Source of the DNA: Tetragonia tetragonoides
Taxonomy: Eukaryota > Streptophyta > Magnoliopsida > Caryophyllales > Aizoaceae
Direction of reading: 5' to 3'
DNA length: 64,000 nucleotides
Assembly: GCA_038025085.1 (NCBI GenBank)
Contig: CM076154.1
Span: forward strand, 33,782,501-33,846,500
Positions 1 to 11,324 of this stretch are shown here, piece after piece (position 1 is the stretch's first letter; each line of letters opens with the position of its first letter). A program made the translations under genes and the position numbers. Under the pieces are notes generated by a model. The model did not search any database. It saw nothing but the letters and a program-made list of their open reading frames with translations, and was not told where the DNA came from.

Positions 1-638
1 AGTACACAATACAGTATGTAACAGCATTTGGAATTGATTGAAACTTCCAGAACTCGCTAAACGGCTCAAACTTAAAAAATAGTAGATCGATCAAGTCAGT
101 CAGTAAACGCCAAACATTTTCATCATCGAACCCTCACACTCATACTCATCATACGCCCCCAAAATTAAAAAGCAAACAAAAATTGAATTGGAAAAAGCCA
201 AAAGAATCAAAACAATTAATTCACGTGATCAGCCACTTTCATGGCTTGTGCATGTGGGACATTTGTCTCTTTGACAAAATTATCATCCATTATTATTATT
301 ATTATCTTCCCATGATTTATTTGATCTTCAAGTGACAGTTAGGTATTATTATATTCCATGCACGATCTTCTGCTAAATTCTAGCTCCAATAATCATTATC
401 TCTCTTTATTCAAATAATGATGTGTTTAACTTTCAGCACAAAATATGACTATGAATCTATGATTATATTAGCACAAAAATTACCTTATTCTCCTAGCTAG
501 ATAAGTATACCTTGAAGTCTAGGACCCGTTCTTTTCGGTCACTTACGTTAAACTGAACTGAATCTATTTTCAACATGATGTTTAATCTTTTACAACTTGT
601 TAAAACTTCTTTAATATTTAGGATGATCTTATATTAAA
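1..638. other. AT-rich intergenic DNA, no gene seen
   Basis: No open frame with recognisable protein similarity and no RNA gene was seen. A short stretch near 520-545 resembles the end of a MITE whose terminus (GTTCTTTTCG) recurs near 26225, but a matching second end was not found. Confidence 0.5.
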
Positions 639-852
639 TGATGACAAGATTGAGGCGAAAACTTAAATTTGTATTGATTATCGCCGAGTATATATATACA
701 GCCTTACTATCTATATATATCTTTTAAAATATGGAAACAGTTTGTATATGAAAACAATCCTAAACAATATCAAACTCTGTGATAACTTGCCATATTCAGG
801 CGCAACTGAACTTTCCATAAGTCACGCCTGAAATCTGGCTAAGATCTTGTAA
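639..852 (-). repeat. candidate 3' LTR of truncated copia element
   Basis: Just beyond the stop codon of the copia pol fragment the minus strand shows a run of G (polypurine tract, plus-strand C run at 852-858) followed by TGTTACAAGATC, a normal LTR start. A CA end is plausible near 639, and a TATA-rich stretch lies near 690-720. No second LTR copy remains in the window, so the outer border is inferred only. Confidence 0.45.
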
Positions 853-861
853 CACCCCCCC

Positions 862-2868
862 TCAAGTTGGAGCATGGGGGTTCACGATGCCCAACTTGCT
901 GAGTAATAGATCAAACTGCTTCCTGTCGAGAGCCTTTGTAAATAAGTCAGCTAATTGCACTATCCTAGGAACATACGATGGAGTAATTAGACCTTCGGTA
1001 ATAGCATCATGAACAAAGTGACAATCAACTTCAATATGCTTTGTGCGTTCATAATAAACAGGATTACGAGCGGTATGTAAAGCCGACTGGCTATCACAAA
1101 ACAATGGTATAACTTTGGGATGATGAACACCCAAACTTAATAACAAACCTTTCAACCACTTCAGCTCACAAGTAATGGCAGCCATGGAGCGATATTCTGC
1201 TTCAGCGGAAGACTTTGAGACAATAGTTTGCTTCTTTGTTTTCCATGAGATAAGTGATTGACCAAGAAACACCAACCAACCCATTAAGGATCGCCGTGTG
1301 AGGGGACAATCAGCCCAATCAGAGTCACACCATCCATTTAAAGATAGGTCACTGTCAGCTCGCAATAAAATACCTTGACCTGGAGTTCCCTTCAAATAAC
1401 GCACAATCCGTAGAGTGGCCTCCCAATGCTCTTGGTGAGGATCTTGCATAAATTGAGATAAAAGATGAACCGAATAGGCCAAGTCAGGTCTTGTGACAAA
1501 TAAATACACAAGACGACCTACAAGGCGCCGATAGGATTTTGAATCATCGAGTTTGGCACCAATGGTATGTCCTAACTTGTGATTTTGTTCAATAGGAGTG
1601 TCGGCTGGTTTTGCTCCCAAGAGGCCGACCTCAGTAATAATATCAAGAGAATACTTTCTTTGACAAAGAAATAAGCCAGCTGTACTCCGAGCTACCTCAA
1701 TACCAAGAAAATATTTAAGTGGACCAAGATCTTTCATATGAAAACAGTCACCCAAATATACCTTGAAAGCTCTTAAAGCAACAGAATCATTGCCAGAAAT
1801 AATTAGATCATGGACGTACACCAAGACATTGAGCTGCACGCCATCTTTAGTGTAAGTAAACAATGAATAATCAGAGTAAGACTGAAGAAATCCATACCCT
1901 TTCAAAGCAGTGACCAATTTTGCAAACCAACAACGGGGTGCCTGTTTTAAGCCATATAGAGATTTGTGAAGACGACAAACTAGATTTGGGTCCGATGACG
2001 TGAAACCAGGAGGCAATTTCATATAAACTTCCTCATCAAGATCACCATGGAGAAAGACATTATGGACATCCATTTGGTGAAGTTTCCAATTCTTGGAAGC
2101 GGCAATGGCTAGAAAGGCACGAATGGTTGCCATTTTGGCAACGGGAGCAAAGGTCTCAGAGTAATCCAAACCTTCGATTTGATGATTTCCAGAAATAACC
2201 AAGCGAGCTTTTAACCGCTCAAGATCTCCATTGGAGAGGTATTTCCTCTTATAAACCCATTGACTTCCCAGTGCACGCTTGCCAGGTGGAAGTGATTCGA
2301 GAGTCCAAGTATACTATTATCCTCCAAGGCTTTAATTTCCTCTTGCATAGCCTTCTTCCACCCATCATCTTTCATAGCCTCCTTAAAAGACCGAGGTTCC
2401 TCTCCTGTAGTGACAGCTGCAAGAAACATGCGATAGGGCATAGAGAAATTGTCACAATTAATATAATGTGCTATAGAAAAAGGAGTACCTAAGGTATGCT
2501 GTGGAAGAGAAGTAGCAGTGTGCGATGGACTCTTTTTAACAACACTGTGAGTAACAAAATCCCTTAGGAACACTGAAGGGGTTTTAGTGCGCTTTCCACG
2601 TCCCAAAACTTCTTCGGAACTCTGATTATTTAAGTCTGCCTGTTCGGCAGTATGATCAGACCCCGACCCAGTTTGGACAGAGTCGTCCACAACACTAGGC
2701 TGTTCTATTTTTGTTGGGCTTGCCGGACTTGGGGTTTGGTCAGACCCAGTATTGACAGTGGCAGAGCAATTCGGGTCATTGGGGATAAAAGGCACATCTA
2801 GACCCTCATTTGTCGTATCCCTGGTATTAGGAACTGTGACAACAGTGGAGTCATCCAAAAAATCCGCA
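862..2868 (-). mobile_element. Ty1-copia pol fragment (reverse transcriptase and RNase H)
   Basis: The minus strand encodes the C-terminal half of a copia polyprotein: the linker before RT, RT with the motifs QMDVHNVFLHGDL and YGLKQAPRCWF, and RNase H with SSAEAEYRSMA, ending after LADLFTKAL at the stop near 862. The usual YVDD catalytic motif reads YVHD (near 1806-1820). A frameshift near 2310 separates the upstream part (2211-2858) from the RT frame. Gag, protease and integrase are missing: the sequence stops at 2868, next to the TRIM. Motif wording is close to the second copia element at 27-35 kb, so the two probably belong to one lineage (perhaps Ale/Retrofit; inference). Non-functional remnant. 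Confidence 0.9.
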
Positions 2869-2869
2869 A

Positions 2870-3368
2870 AGTTGAAGTGGGGTGTCCCACATTGATCCAG
2901 AAAGAGTGCCTTGAGGTGTTTATAACTAAGGGAGTTACTCCACCTATTGCCAAATGGTTTTGGGTTGGAACCTCCTTTATGTTATAAACACTCTCTTAAT
3001 GGGCCTAATTATAAAAAGTTAACATGGTATCAGAGCGGGCTTCGGTCCTGCATTTGTAACCCCTTGTTGGCCCACATGTTGAAGCCCAAATGAGGCAATT
3101 GTGCGGCATGGTAGTTTAATTTGACCCCTGTTTAGCCCACGCGCGTGTGATGGCCCAAGTTGGCTTTAATTGGTCCACGTTTCAGCCCAAGATGGGTATT
3201 TGCGTGAGGTGGGGTGTTAAAGTGGGTTGTCCCACATTAATCCAGAAAGAGTGCATTGAGATGTTTATAACTAAGGAAGTTACTCCACCCATTGCCAATT
3301 GATTTTGGGTGGAACCTCCTTTATGTTATAAACACTCTCTTAATGGGCCTAATTATAAAAAGTTAACA
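2870..3368 (+). mobile_element. TRIM (terminal-repeat retrotransposon in miniature)
   Basis: Two direct repeats of about 155 bp (2870-3024 and 3215-3368), roughly 94% identical by eye, flank a 190-bp non-coding interior. Each repeat ends in AACA and the right one begins with TG. Directly after the left repeat is TGGTATCAGAGC (3025-3036), the classic initiator-tRNA-Met primer binding site, and directly before the right repeat is a purine-rich tract (3204-3214). This is the full architecture of a TRIM: LTRs, PBS, PPT, no coding capacity. No 5-bp target duplication is visible (flanks CGCAA and AATGA), so one side was probably lost or rearranged. Confidence 0.85.
3025..3036 (+). promoter_or_regulatory. 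primer binding site of the TRIM (tRNA-iMet type)
   Basis: TGGTATCAGAGC immediately follows the AACA end of the left LTR. It is the plant initiator-Met tRNA complement, also used by the copia element at 34805-34816. Confidence 0.85.
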
Positions 3369-3984
3369 AATGATCAGTGTTAAAACTTTTACGACGACAA
3401 ATGTACCATCATAAATATATATACAAAATGTGAAATATATTTACATGAAATAAATAGGATTGGATTCAATTGCATTGAACTGGATTAAAATTAAGGTGTG
3501 GAGAATGGGGACTAATAGTAATTTTAATCTTCTCTCTTAAGCCAAGAGATCAATATTAAGAAGACTCATACCTTATGAATTATAATATAATACTCCATAG
3601 TAATAATAACCGCACCATTAGCATCAAACATCGTATTTACTATTTAGAGCAATGTAATGAACCAATAATACACTCGTGAATCGCTCGCAAACAAGCTCAA
3701 TCGGTCAAAGATATAATTTAATTATTAGTAAACGAGCTGACCTCAAGCTGAACTGTATCCGACTAGTTTATATTCGCGAACAATATTGTATTGTTCATGA
3801 ACAACTCGTTAAAAGGCCGTTTCAATATTGTTTAAAGTTGAATTATATATATTTTTAATATTTAATGTATTAATAAAACCAATATTCTGAAAAAAATGTA
3901 TCAATATACAGTTTAAATTTATATATTTGTGAACAAGTTTGACTCGACTCGACTCGTTTAACCAATCAAGTGATACACTCAAGT

Positions 3985-4264
3985 TGCATCCAGAGTGGCC
4001 TAATTTGAAGAATATCATCGAAAGTGATTCCACAAATGCACTAGGATGGAGGAAGGACACCAAAAATAGACCTTATTGGGCTCACTGACATCTTTTTAAC
4101 AGTTTAGGTAATGATGTATTACATTTAGAAGGCTTTGAAATTGTACATGTAATAAGGGAAAAGAATGGGGAGACTAACGTTTTAAGTGGTTTGCAAGAGA
4201 GGGTCTTAATAGACCTTAGAACTTTGTATGGTTCTGATTTGGCAATTAGTTGCCTATTATTTTA
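3985..4264 (+). pseudogene. LINE RNase H-like domain remnant
   Basis: The plus strand reads as a degenerate RNase H domain of the kind found at the C-terminus of plant L1 LINEs: ESDSTNALGW, then one in-frame stop, then FEIVHVIREKNGETNVLSG, which matches the family pattern (substrate-loop H, then N..D/N-LS). A poly(A) run follows at 4268-4286, as expected for the 3' end of a LINE. The flanking DNA (3665-3960 and 4310-4430) is rich in GAGCTCGA/GACTCGACTC words and may be the ends of another element. Confidence 0.6.
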
Positions 4265-4286
4265 ACTGTTCAAAAAAAAAAAAAAA

Positions 4287-5601
4287 CGAAAAAGAAAGAG
4301 TTGATATGAGATAATCTCGAGTTTGAAAATTATTTAGAGCTCAAGCTCGATTGTCAAAGCTCGTCCGACATTAAAGGTCGAGCTTGAATAGAGCAAAGCT
4401 CGGCTTGACTCGATTAGTTTACAACCAACCCTATTTGTATTGTTACTTAAAAATCCCATCTCCCAAATTATTGTTTAATGAAAGAAAATAAATATCTGAC
4501 TAAATCTTCTCATAAAATGTGATCATAGCTGGAGTATATCATCACATTTATTAATGAATAAACTACTATTTACTACAGAAAACGAAAATGATATTATCTT
4601 TTCATCAGCATGTACTTAAAAATATAAGAAACAAAACAAGTTCCCATAAAAGAAGCAGGCAACAGATCAATAAGTGAAAGTAAGGAAATAGATGGGTTCA
4701 AAAGAAACCACTATATTGAGTATTGTAGAGGAACAAGAAAGAATAATGTTGGACATTTGTTATTTGTTTGACATCCAAAAAAGCAAAGATTAGATCAACA
4801 AAAAGGACCTTATTTGTTTCAGTTTCTTTATTTATTGATTAAATCAAACAACAACCAAATGACAAGTACAAATAAATTTGTTCTCTTCTCTATTCCCTTC
4901 CCATTTTTTCCCCATTTTCTTTGTTATCATCTTAAGAGACCAAATTAGAACACTAATCTGATCTTCCACTTTTCTGTGTTTTGAATTGAACGGCTTATCA
5001 TATCAATTTCATACAATGAAAGACACATTACTTAACAGAAAAGTTTATGTACTGTGATCACTGTAAAAATCCAAAAAATTCATCAAATAATGGCAACAAT
5101 TCTCATTTTACTATATACTATATTATTCATAAACTAATTACATCCGATAATAATTTGTTACTTCAAAAGAAGAAAACTCAAGTTCTCCCATTTCTGAAAA
5201 AACCCAAGTCAAAATGATCCCAACTTAGGAAAAATTACATAAAAGAAGTACAAATCCCATCCGATAATAATACAAGTTGTCTAATTAAGATAAAACACAA
5301 AAAATTACAGTGCAAATTTCCCCTTCAACAATCACACCATACCCAAGAGCCCTTAATTAAGTGCAACAACTAATAATATAAAGGCACGCATATACCCCGT
5401 TTACAATATATACACGGCTTACCATACCAAGTTCTTAGCTTTTATCCCATGCAGAAAAAAAAGATCCCCATAATTTTCCATCAAACCTTCCATTTATCTA
5501 CACATTAATCACCCTTCATTATTATTATTAATCATAATAATATTCCATTAATCCTTCATTAATCACCCTTCTGTCTTTTCGTCATCATAAACCAAGGTCA
5601 T
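4287..5601. other. AT-rich intergenic DNA and 3' flank of the zinc finger gene
   Basis: No coding region is supported. The stretch just below 5601 is the presumed 3' UTR and polyadenylation region of the minus-strand CCCH gene; the rest is AT-rich single-copy-looking sequence. Confidence 0.5.
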
Positions 5602-7014
5602 CTACATCAGAAGATCATTAACCCACCCGAGATCCGGACCCGGTAACCCGCTTTCATTAACCTTATCTTCAACAATGGCGGTATTCGGGTTGTAACCATT
5701 AACAGAAGAAATGGATGAATCAGAGTAATAATTATTCCTAGACAAAGCAGGTGAATTAATGGGAGTTGAAGGAGACATAGTGAATTGAGGACAATCATCA
5801 CCAATTGAAGAACCAGAACCACCAGCATTATTATCATATCCGCTTACATCAACCCATAACCCGTGCCCGGGTGCCTTAGTCGGATTCGGACCCCCGGATT
5901 TCAAACCGGATAGACTCATACTATCCAAAGAACCCAACAGCTCAGCAATTACCATATCCTCATAGCTCAACCCTTTGTAAGTGTTTGACCCGAATGAGTC
6001 TCCTGACCCACATGCAGAGAGTCGATCGGAGTAAAGAGAGACAGGCGAGAAACCCGATAGCCCCACTGCCTTCATTGGGGATCGCGGTGGGGATAAAGAG
6101 GGAGACATTGGTGGTGAGAAGTGTGACCTTGATAACAGTGTTGAAGTCGGCGAGATTGCACAACATTGACAATACCTATTAAGAATGACAACATATACGC
6201 AATCAGAATCTCCGAATCACGGAGATAATAATGAAATAGGATATAACAAATCACAACCTAATACGAGTACAATTTGTACTTGTACTAGTTCGTACCTGCA
6301 GTGATGACCATGGCCATTTCGATCAGCTTTCGAAACCGCAACACCACCACCTGAACCGCAACTATCCCTCTCATCATCATCATCATGAGAAGGGAGAACC
6401 CGCAACTCGCGAGGCGAGTGAGCGAAAAAACAAACCTTCCTCTTGCAATTCTTCCCATCCTTACAAGCCTCAGTACGGTACCTAGCAGGATGTAGCCAGC
6501 ACTCGAAAACTCCATGAGCGAATTCGCACTCATCGCCCCTCGAACAGCTCCCGGCCCTCCGATACTCGGGACAAACGGTACCCGAGTAATGGTACCTTCT
6601 CGGGTCACGACGGCGGGCTTTCTCACCCGGGTGAGAAAACGGGCAGTCAGTCCAATCATGACTCCGACTCCTAGTACACTTCCTTACCTTAAACTCATAC
6701 ATCCGGAACTGATCCGACGAATACGGGTCCGAATCCGGGTCGAACCCGTCATCACGATCCGACCCGTTTGAGGAATCCCCGTTATAAGGGAGAAACTTCT
6801 GCATCAAGGCTTCAGCTTGGAGGAGCTGTTTCGATGGCGAATCGAGCGACAAGTAGTCGTGTTCAGGAGAGAGACTAGAGCGAGTACGAGAAAGGAGTTT
6901 CCTTGGTGGGATGTTAAGGTCTTGGAGAGTTTTCTTAGGTGAAAGTAAAGATGATGGGTGGAATTTGTGGTGGTGGTGATGATGGTGATGCTCAGCACAC
7001 ACACTTCCCATCAT
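5602..7014 (-). CDS. SOM-like: tandem CCCH zinc finger protein, SOMNUS/TZF4-6-like
   Basis: Two-exon model: exon 1 7014-6296, intron 6295-6176 (120 bp, GT-AG), exon 2 6175-5602; 1293 nt, 430 aa. The RR-TZF core is clear: an arginine-rich segment (about residues 113-140, ending in KARRRDPRR), then CX8CX5CX3H (C148 to H167), a 16-residue spacer and CX5CX4CX3H (C184 to H199). The N-terminal motif IPPRKLLS (36-43) and C-terminal DLGWVNDLL identify the SOMNUS/TZF4/5/6 branch. Family members are cytoplasmic RNA-binding proteins tied to seed germination and ABA/GA balance. A run of eight His follows MMGSVCAE. Start chosen at the first ATG of the MMG pair; a longer in-frame start at 7071 adds a hydrophobic stretch atypical of the family. 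Paralogue assignment is uncertain. Confidence 0.92.
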
Positions 7015-7178
7015 ATAAAATTTTATAACACACACAAATGTGGTAAATAAAAAGTTAAAAAAGTACAGCAAATAAAAGTGTTGAGTTTGTTATAGATAGA
7101 AGTTGTAAAAGAAGTGTTAGAGTTTGTTATAGATAGAAGGTGGTGTTGATTTGGAGGGGAACAAGGGATGATGGGAGG

Positions 7179-7185
7179 TTATATA
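7179..7185 (-). promoter_or_regulatory. TATA box of the CCCH zinc finger gene
   Basis: TATATAA on the minus strand lies about 165 bp upstream of the ATG, predicting a leader of roughly 130 nt. The leader holds an exact 20-bp direct repeat (7083-7102 and 7120-7139). Confidence 0.55.
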
Positions 7186-7199
7186 GGGGGGAGGGGGGG

Positions 7200-9373
7200 A
7201 GTTGGTTTTTTTAGAGGAGAGAGAAAATGAGGGGAGTTGGGGGGGAAGAAGGGGAAGGTATGGGGAGAGATATGCGTGGCTGCATAGTATTAGGGATCAG
7301 CATGCAGAATTGAGTATGTGGCAGCATAACGAGAGGTGTTAGCACGCCAAGACATCTGCTTATTGCTTTGTTGCTGGCAATATATAGCAATACTACAATT
7401 TTGGTAAAATTAATAAAATAGTGAGAAAATTAAACTTCTTTGTTTTATTCGTTTCTGGGTTTAGACCACATATTCACCTTTATTTTTTTGGATTATGACT
7501 AGTTCTGCTCGTATAGGATCGGTCTATAAAATAGATAAAGTGTTTCTAGCTAGCTGTATTTTCATCTTCAGATTCCAATTTTCAATTTGGTTAAACGACG
7601 AATGGGTGCCGAATCACTTACACCAACTATTTATTAAGAAAAAAAACCTTTTATTGTAGGGGTTTTTTTGGGGTTCTATTGGTTTTTTTGTCGGCTTTTT
7701 GAGAAAGTGGGGTCCATTAAGGTTAAAAGGGAGTATAAGGTGATGTCATGGGGGGATTGTTTTCTTGCTAAATAGGGAGAGGAATATCGTCATATGGACA
7801 TATAATAATGTTGGCAAAAGCTTGGGCCTTTTTTGGGGTTCTAAAATCAAACAAAACAACCCGTAAGTAAATAAAAATGATTATGAGATAATGAGGAAAA
7901 AAAAAATTGATTATGTGAAATGTAATGTTGGATTCATTTCCTCCAACCAAGTGAAACTGTATAAAGAGAGAGAGAGAGAAAATGGTGTAGTGTACGGAAT
8001 ACGGATACGTATCAAGCTAGGTAGACGTATCAAGATAGAAGTCTTGTCGCTTGTGTTATGTGATTCGTAATCATATCTATAAGTAGGCGTAAGCTTTGGT
8101 ACCAGAAAATTAAAAGTTTTGATTTTGAAACTGTTTTTTTGGGGTAACACTAAACATAATACTATAATAGTGTGAACATTACTACTATACTCTTGTGATG
8201 AGAGGCCCTATTATCTTACCGCTTACATATATTGTGAACATTACTATATATGCTGAAGACATTATAGCAAAACCAGAGGTGAAGGAGGGAGAATCTCTTT
8301 ATGGATTTACCTTGGATGTTAGATTTATTTAAGATTTGCTGGGTGTAAGATAGCAATTAAGATTCTCTGTCCTATTTTAAGTATCACTCCTTATCCTAAC
8401 TATATCCTGATTTTTCGTGATTATGTCATCATGCTAAAATTTAATAACTGATTAAATTTAAAAGCCAATGTGTCAAATGTAAAATGGGTGGGACAAAAGA
8501 TCCTTACTCAAAGGATAGGAGTGAGCATACCGATATTGATTCGTAGAGTTGATCCGAAAAGTGGATATACGCTCCATACAAAGCAGTGGTAAATGAATTT
8601 TGGTTTACGGAGTCATTCTATATTTTGTGCAAAATGAGGAGTGGAACGAATTAAGATATTTGGATATTTGATATCCGCTCTGAATTCGTAAATAAATAAA
8701 CAAAACTCAATTAAAAGCAAGGAAAAAAGTTATTTGTGAAATTTATTGTAGTTATGGAATTTTGGTTAAAATTTTTAATCTTTGTATTAAAATTTTAGGT
8801 GGAGTAATCGTCTGCAGGTCCGTACATGAAGGAGATTTGACTGTATAGTGTCTACAAGTCTAGTAGGGTTTCATTCTAAAACCAATTAGGTTAGGTGGAG
8901 TAACCAACCAACTTATATATATGCTAGTCTCGTCTCTCTCATTGTTTCGACGCGAGACATTGGTTAACGCCCTCAATCTGAGGGTCAACATACATGCCTT
9001 TCATGGGCTATCTTTAACATGGGTATATAAATACTGTTGGGCCTTCTTGATGGGCCAAGTTCTTCTCATGATGTCAAATACCATATTAAATCTTCAATGA
9101 GCCTTTCATAGGGTGCTCACACATAAAGGAGAGTTGACTGCATACAAATAGAGTAATCTACTAATTTATATACTAGTCTCTTCTCTTTCATTCTTTCAGC
9201 GTAAAACACTCGGATCACATGTGGATTTATTATCTTAATTAAAAGAATAACATATAGAATCAGAGACAAATGATTTGGATTGTACTCAACAACAACCATC
9301 ACTAAACGCAGGAACTTAAATTATAAAGTCATGGTAGTAGCTAGATACTAGATATATAGCATGGATTCATGCA
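7200..9373. other. intergenic DNA, no gene seen
   Basis: Only short frames without recognisable domains occur. Two related stretches of about 110 bp (roughly 8828-8960 and 9126-9220), both with a GGAG..TTGACTG word followed by ACTAGTCTC-type sequence, look like a diverged direct duplication. A GA microsatellite of about 14 bp is at 7966-7979. Confidence 0.5.
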
Positions 9374-9764
9374 CTATTGGCAAATCCAAGAGAAAGGATT
9401 GGGGCCAGCTTGTACACAAGAGGTGCAGCCTTGGCCGAGTTGCTCGCAATAGTCCGGGAGGCTAAAAGGCAGACATCGCATCTGAAGATCCTGGCACTCA
9501 GATCCTTGTTGCAGCAATCTCCTTGAAATCATGGTTGCTCCATCACTCTTGGCTTCATTAACTGCCATGCATGAAAAATTAGTAAGTTAAACTACCATTA
9601 TATACAAACTCTTTTCAATATATTACACAAAGCAAAAACATAGAATTTAGTGTTCATACGTCGTAACATGATCAACAAATAATAGAAATTATTGGACACT
9701 AACCAGATGCAGCTGCAATAAGCACAACGAAGAAAGCAAGTTTAATTGCCACAGACCTCTCCAT
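9374..9764 (-). CDS. small secreted cysteine-rich peptide (family not recognised)
   Basis: Two-exon model: exon 1 9764-9704, intron 9703-9562 (GT-AG), exon 2 9561-9374; 249 nt, 82 aa. Residues 1-20 form a textbook signal peptide (basic start, then a hydrophobic core, then AAAS), so the product should enter the secretory pathway. After a spacer with a dibasic SRR and LLQQG, the mature part has six cysteines spaced CX6CX8CX6CX2CX11C, enough for three disulfides, ending WICQ. I do not recognise the family. Defensin, knottin, hevein and Bowman-Birk patterns do not fit this spacing well. A TATA box sits at a proper distance upstream and both splice sites are canonical, so this is probably a real gene. 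Role (defence or signalling) is unknown. Confidence 0.75.
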
Positions 9765-9863
9765 CTCGAATAGTTATGAGTTTGTACTTAATTAAGTAGA
9801 TATTGTAAAAGAGTTTGTATATGTGATCGAATTGGCGAGTTATTCAGCTATATACAAGATGGC

Positions 9864-9870
9864 TTTTATA
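9864..9870 (-). promoter_or_regulatory. TATA box of the secreted peptide gene
   Basis: TATAAAA on the minus strand, about 100 bp upstream of the ATG at 9764, predicts a leader of about 70 nt. Confidence 0.6.
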
Positions 9871-9884
9871 GGTGTGCGTGAATG

Positions 9885-10620
9885 ACTGTTATTATTTGCA
9901 CATCTCTTATTATTATTATTATGTGCACATATGATTAAGGTGGTAATGCAACAAATTAAAGGGTAAAATAGGAAGGTGGGGGTGGTGATAGGGTAATAAT
10001 TAAGAGGGTTATGGAGGAAATGAAGGGAGAAAAGAGGGTTATGCATTACTCTAGGGGGAGGGTAGGTAACTTTTACCCCCCAAATAGGGAGAATGATTAC
10101 CCTTCTTTTCAAAAAATCTAACACCCACTATCTCCATACCCTCCATTTTGGCCTATAATTCTACCTATTACCACGTTAATCATTACCTTTATTTCAAACA
10201 TGTCCCTAAAAGTATAAATTTTCTGTAGTATTAGTTTGAACTTTATTTGATGACAAAGGCATGGTAGTTTCACATACATCCAATTGGTTGGGGAGGAGGA
10301 AGATTGGGTCAAACTTTCATCACAATAGTGAATTGGATCCCAATATTATTTTTATTTACAATTAAAATCATTTTGACTGACAGAATAAGAGTTACGTTCA
10401 ATATTGAAAACTTTAAACATCTATGTTTGATTTTTTAAAGTGTGAACTTAATCATCTCCTTTTTTTTTATATTTAATTTTAATAAGATCAAATTAGAATC
10501 GGGTATTTTTTGTCGAATTGAAGTTGAGCTACACTACCTAGCTTCTTTATCCATCAATATCGTTTTGTGGAGTATAGCTTTGTAAATGCAAGGTTCCAAT
10601 GTTTTTACTTTCAAACAGCC
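9885..10620. other. intergenic DNA upstream of the secreted peptide gene
   Basis: AT-rich sequence with no supported gene; the first part is the promoter side of the peptide gene. Confidence 0.45.
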
Positions 10621-10655
10621 CAATTATAAAATGCTGACAAATTATTATACCCTAC
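10621..10655 (+). repeat. local repeat, interrupted copy (left part)
   Basis: Matches the start of the repeat at about 12388 and 12977 (TATAA..TGCTGAC.AATTATTATACC). It continues at 11245 on the other side of a solo LTR. Confidence 0.7.
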
Positions 10656-11244
10656 TGTTTTCCGGTTCTTTTGGGTCGACTGTGAAATATCAAGTCTAGG
10701 ACGAGGAGCTCAGGATGTAAATATCTACCGAGTGTTTGTTGGACCTGCAAAAGACAACAAGTGACTGTCCTGGGAGGTTTTTTCGGGAGAGACTCCTCCG
10801 ACGATCAAGTCAAATCTCGCGGGTGGGAGATAAAATCTAGAGAGAGAAAGAATATTTTGAAAATAGTGTAAGAGAGAGAAAGTTATCTGAAATAATGACT
10901 GATTGCCTATTTATAGAAGACGTCAGTGGCAGAAAACGTAATTCCCGTACCCTGTCAGATGTCAGACGGAAACCTTCCGCGTTTTCCGTGTTGGGCTTGC
11001 CAGATATGATTTCCTTGGCCAGGCTGGTCATGATGACGTGTCGGAGGATGTTTTTTGGACCCTGAGTGGTGATTTCTATGCCACGTGGCATCGTCTCATT
11101 GGTTAGTCAAATTGTTGACCTGATGCCAATCTCGTAACCTTGACCGCCATGTGTCACCTTGTGATTGGTCTTTTGACATATTGACTTTTCCAATAATATG
11201 ACGATGTGGGACCCTCAAAAGGAATATTTTGGACCCCAATAACA
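10656..11244 (-). mobile_element. solo LTR
   Basis: The 589-bp segment begins TG and ends CA on both strands (plus TGTTTTCCGG to CCCAATAACA). It is flanked by CCTAC (10651-10655) and TCTAC (11245-11249), a 5-bp target duplication with one mismatch. Other copies of the surrounding repeat (near 12440 and 13030) have the uninterrupted site ACCCTACAAACA, an empty-site control. A TATA box (CTATAAATAGG, near 10907-10917 on the minus strand) sets the likely orientation. No internal retrotransposon sequence is left. Confidence 0.8.
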
Positions 11245-11318
11245 TCTACAAACAGGAATGTTCGTTGCAAACTTGCTTGCAATACATGTAACTTCCCTTA
11301 ATAATGGCAACACAAAAG
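11245..11318 (+). repeat. local repeat, interrupted copy (right part)
   Basis: Continues the repeat cut by the solo LTR: CTACAAACAGGAATGTTCG, then ACATGTAACTTCCCTTAATA and CAACACAAA, as in the copies near 12440 and 13030. The next segment is a copia fragment. Confidence 0.65.
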
Positions 11319-11324
11319 TCACAA

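Noticed and set aside
6072..6771. Additional frames on both strands over the CCCH gene
   Set aside because: Shadows of the zinc finger exons and the 120-bp intron.
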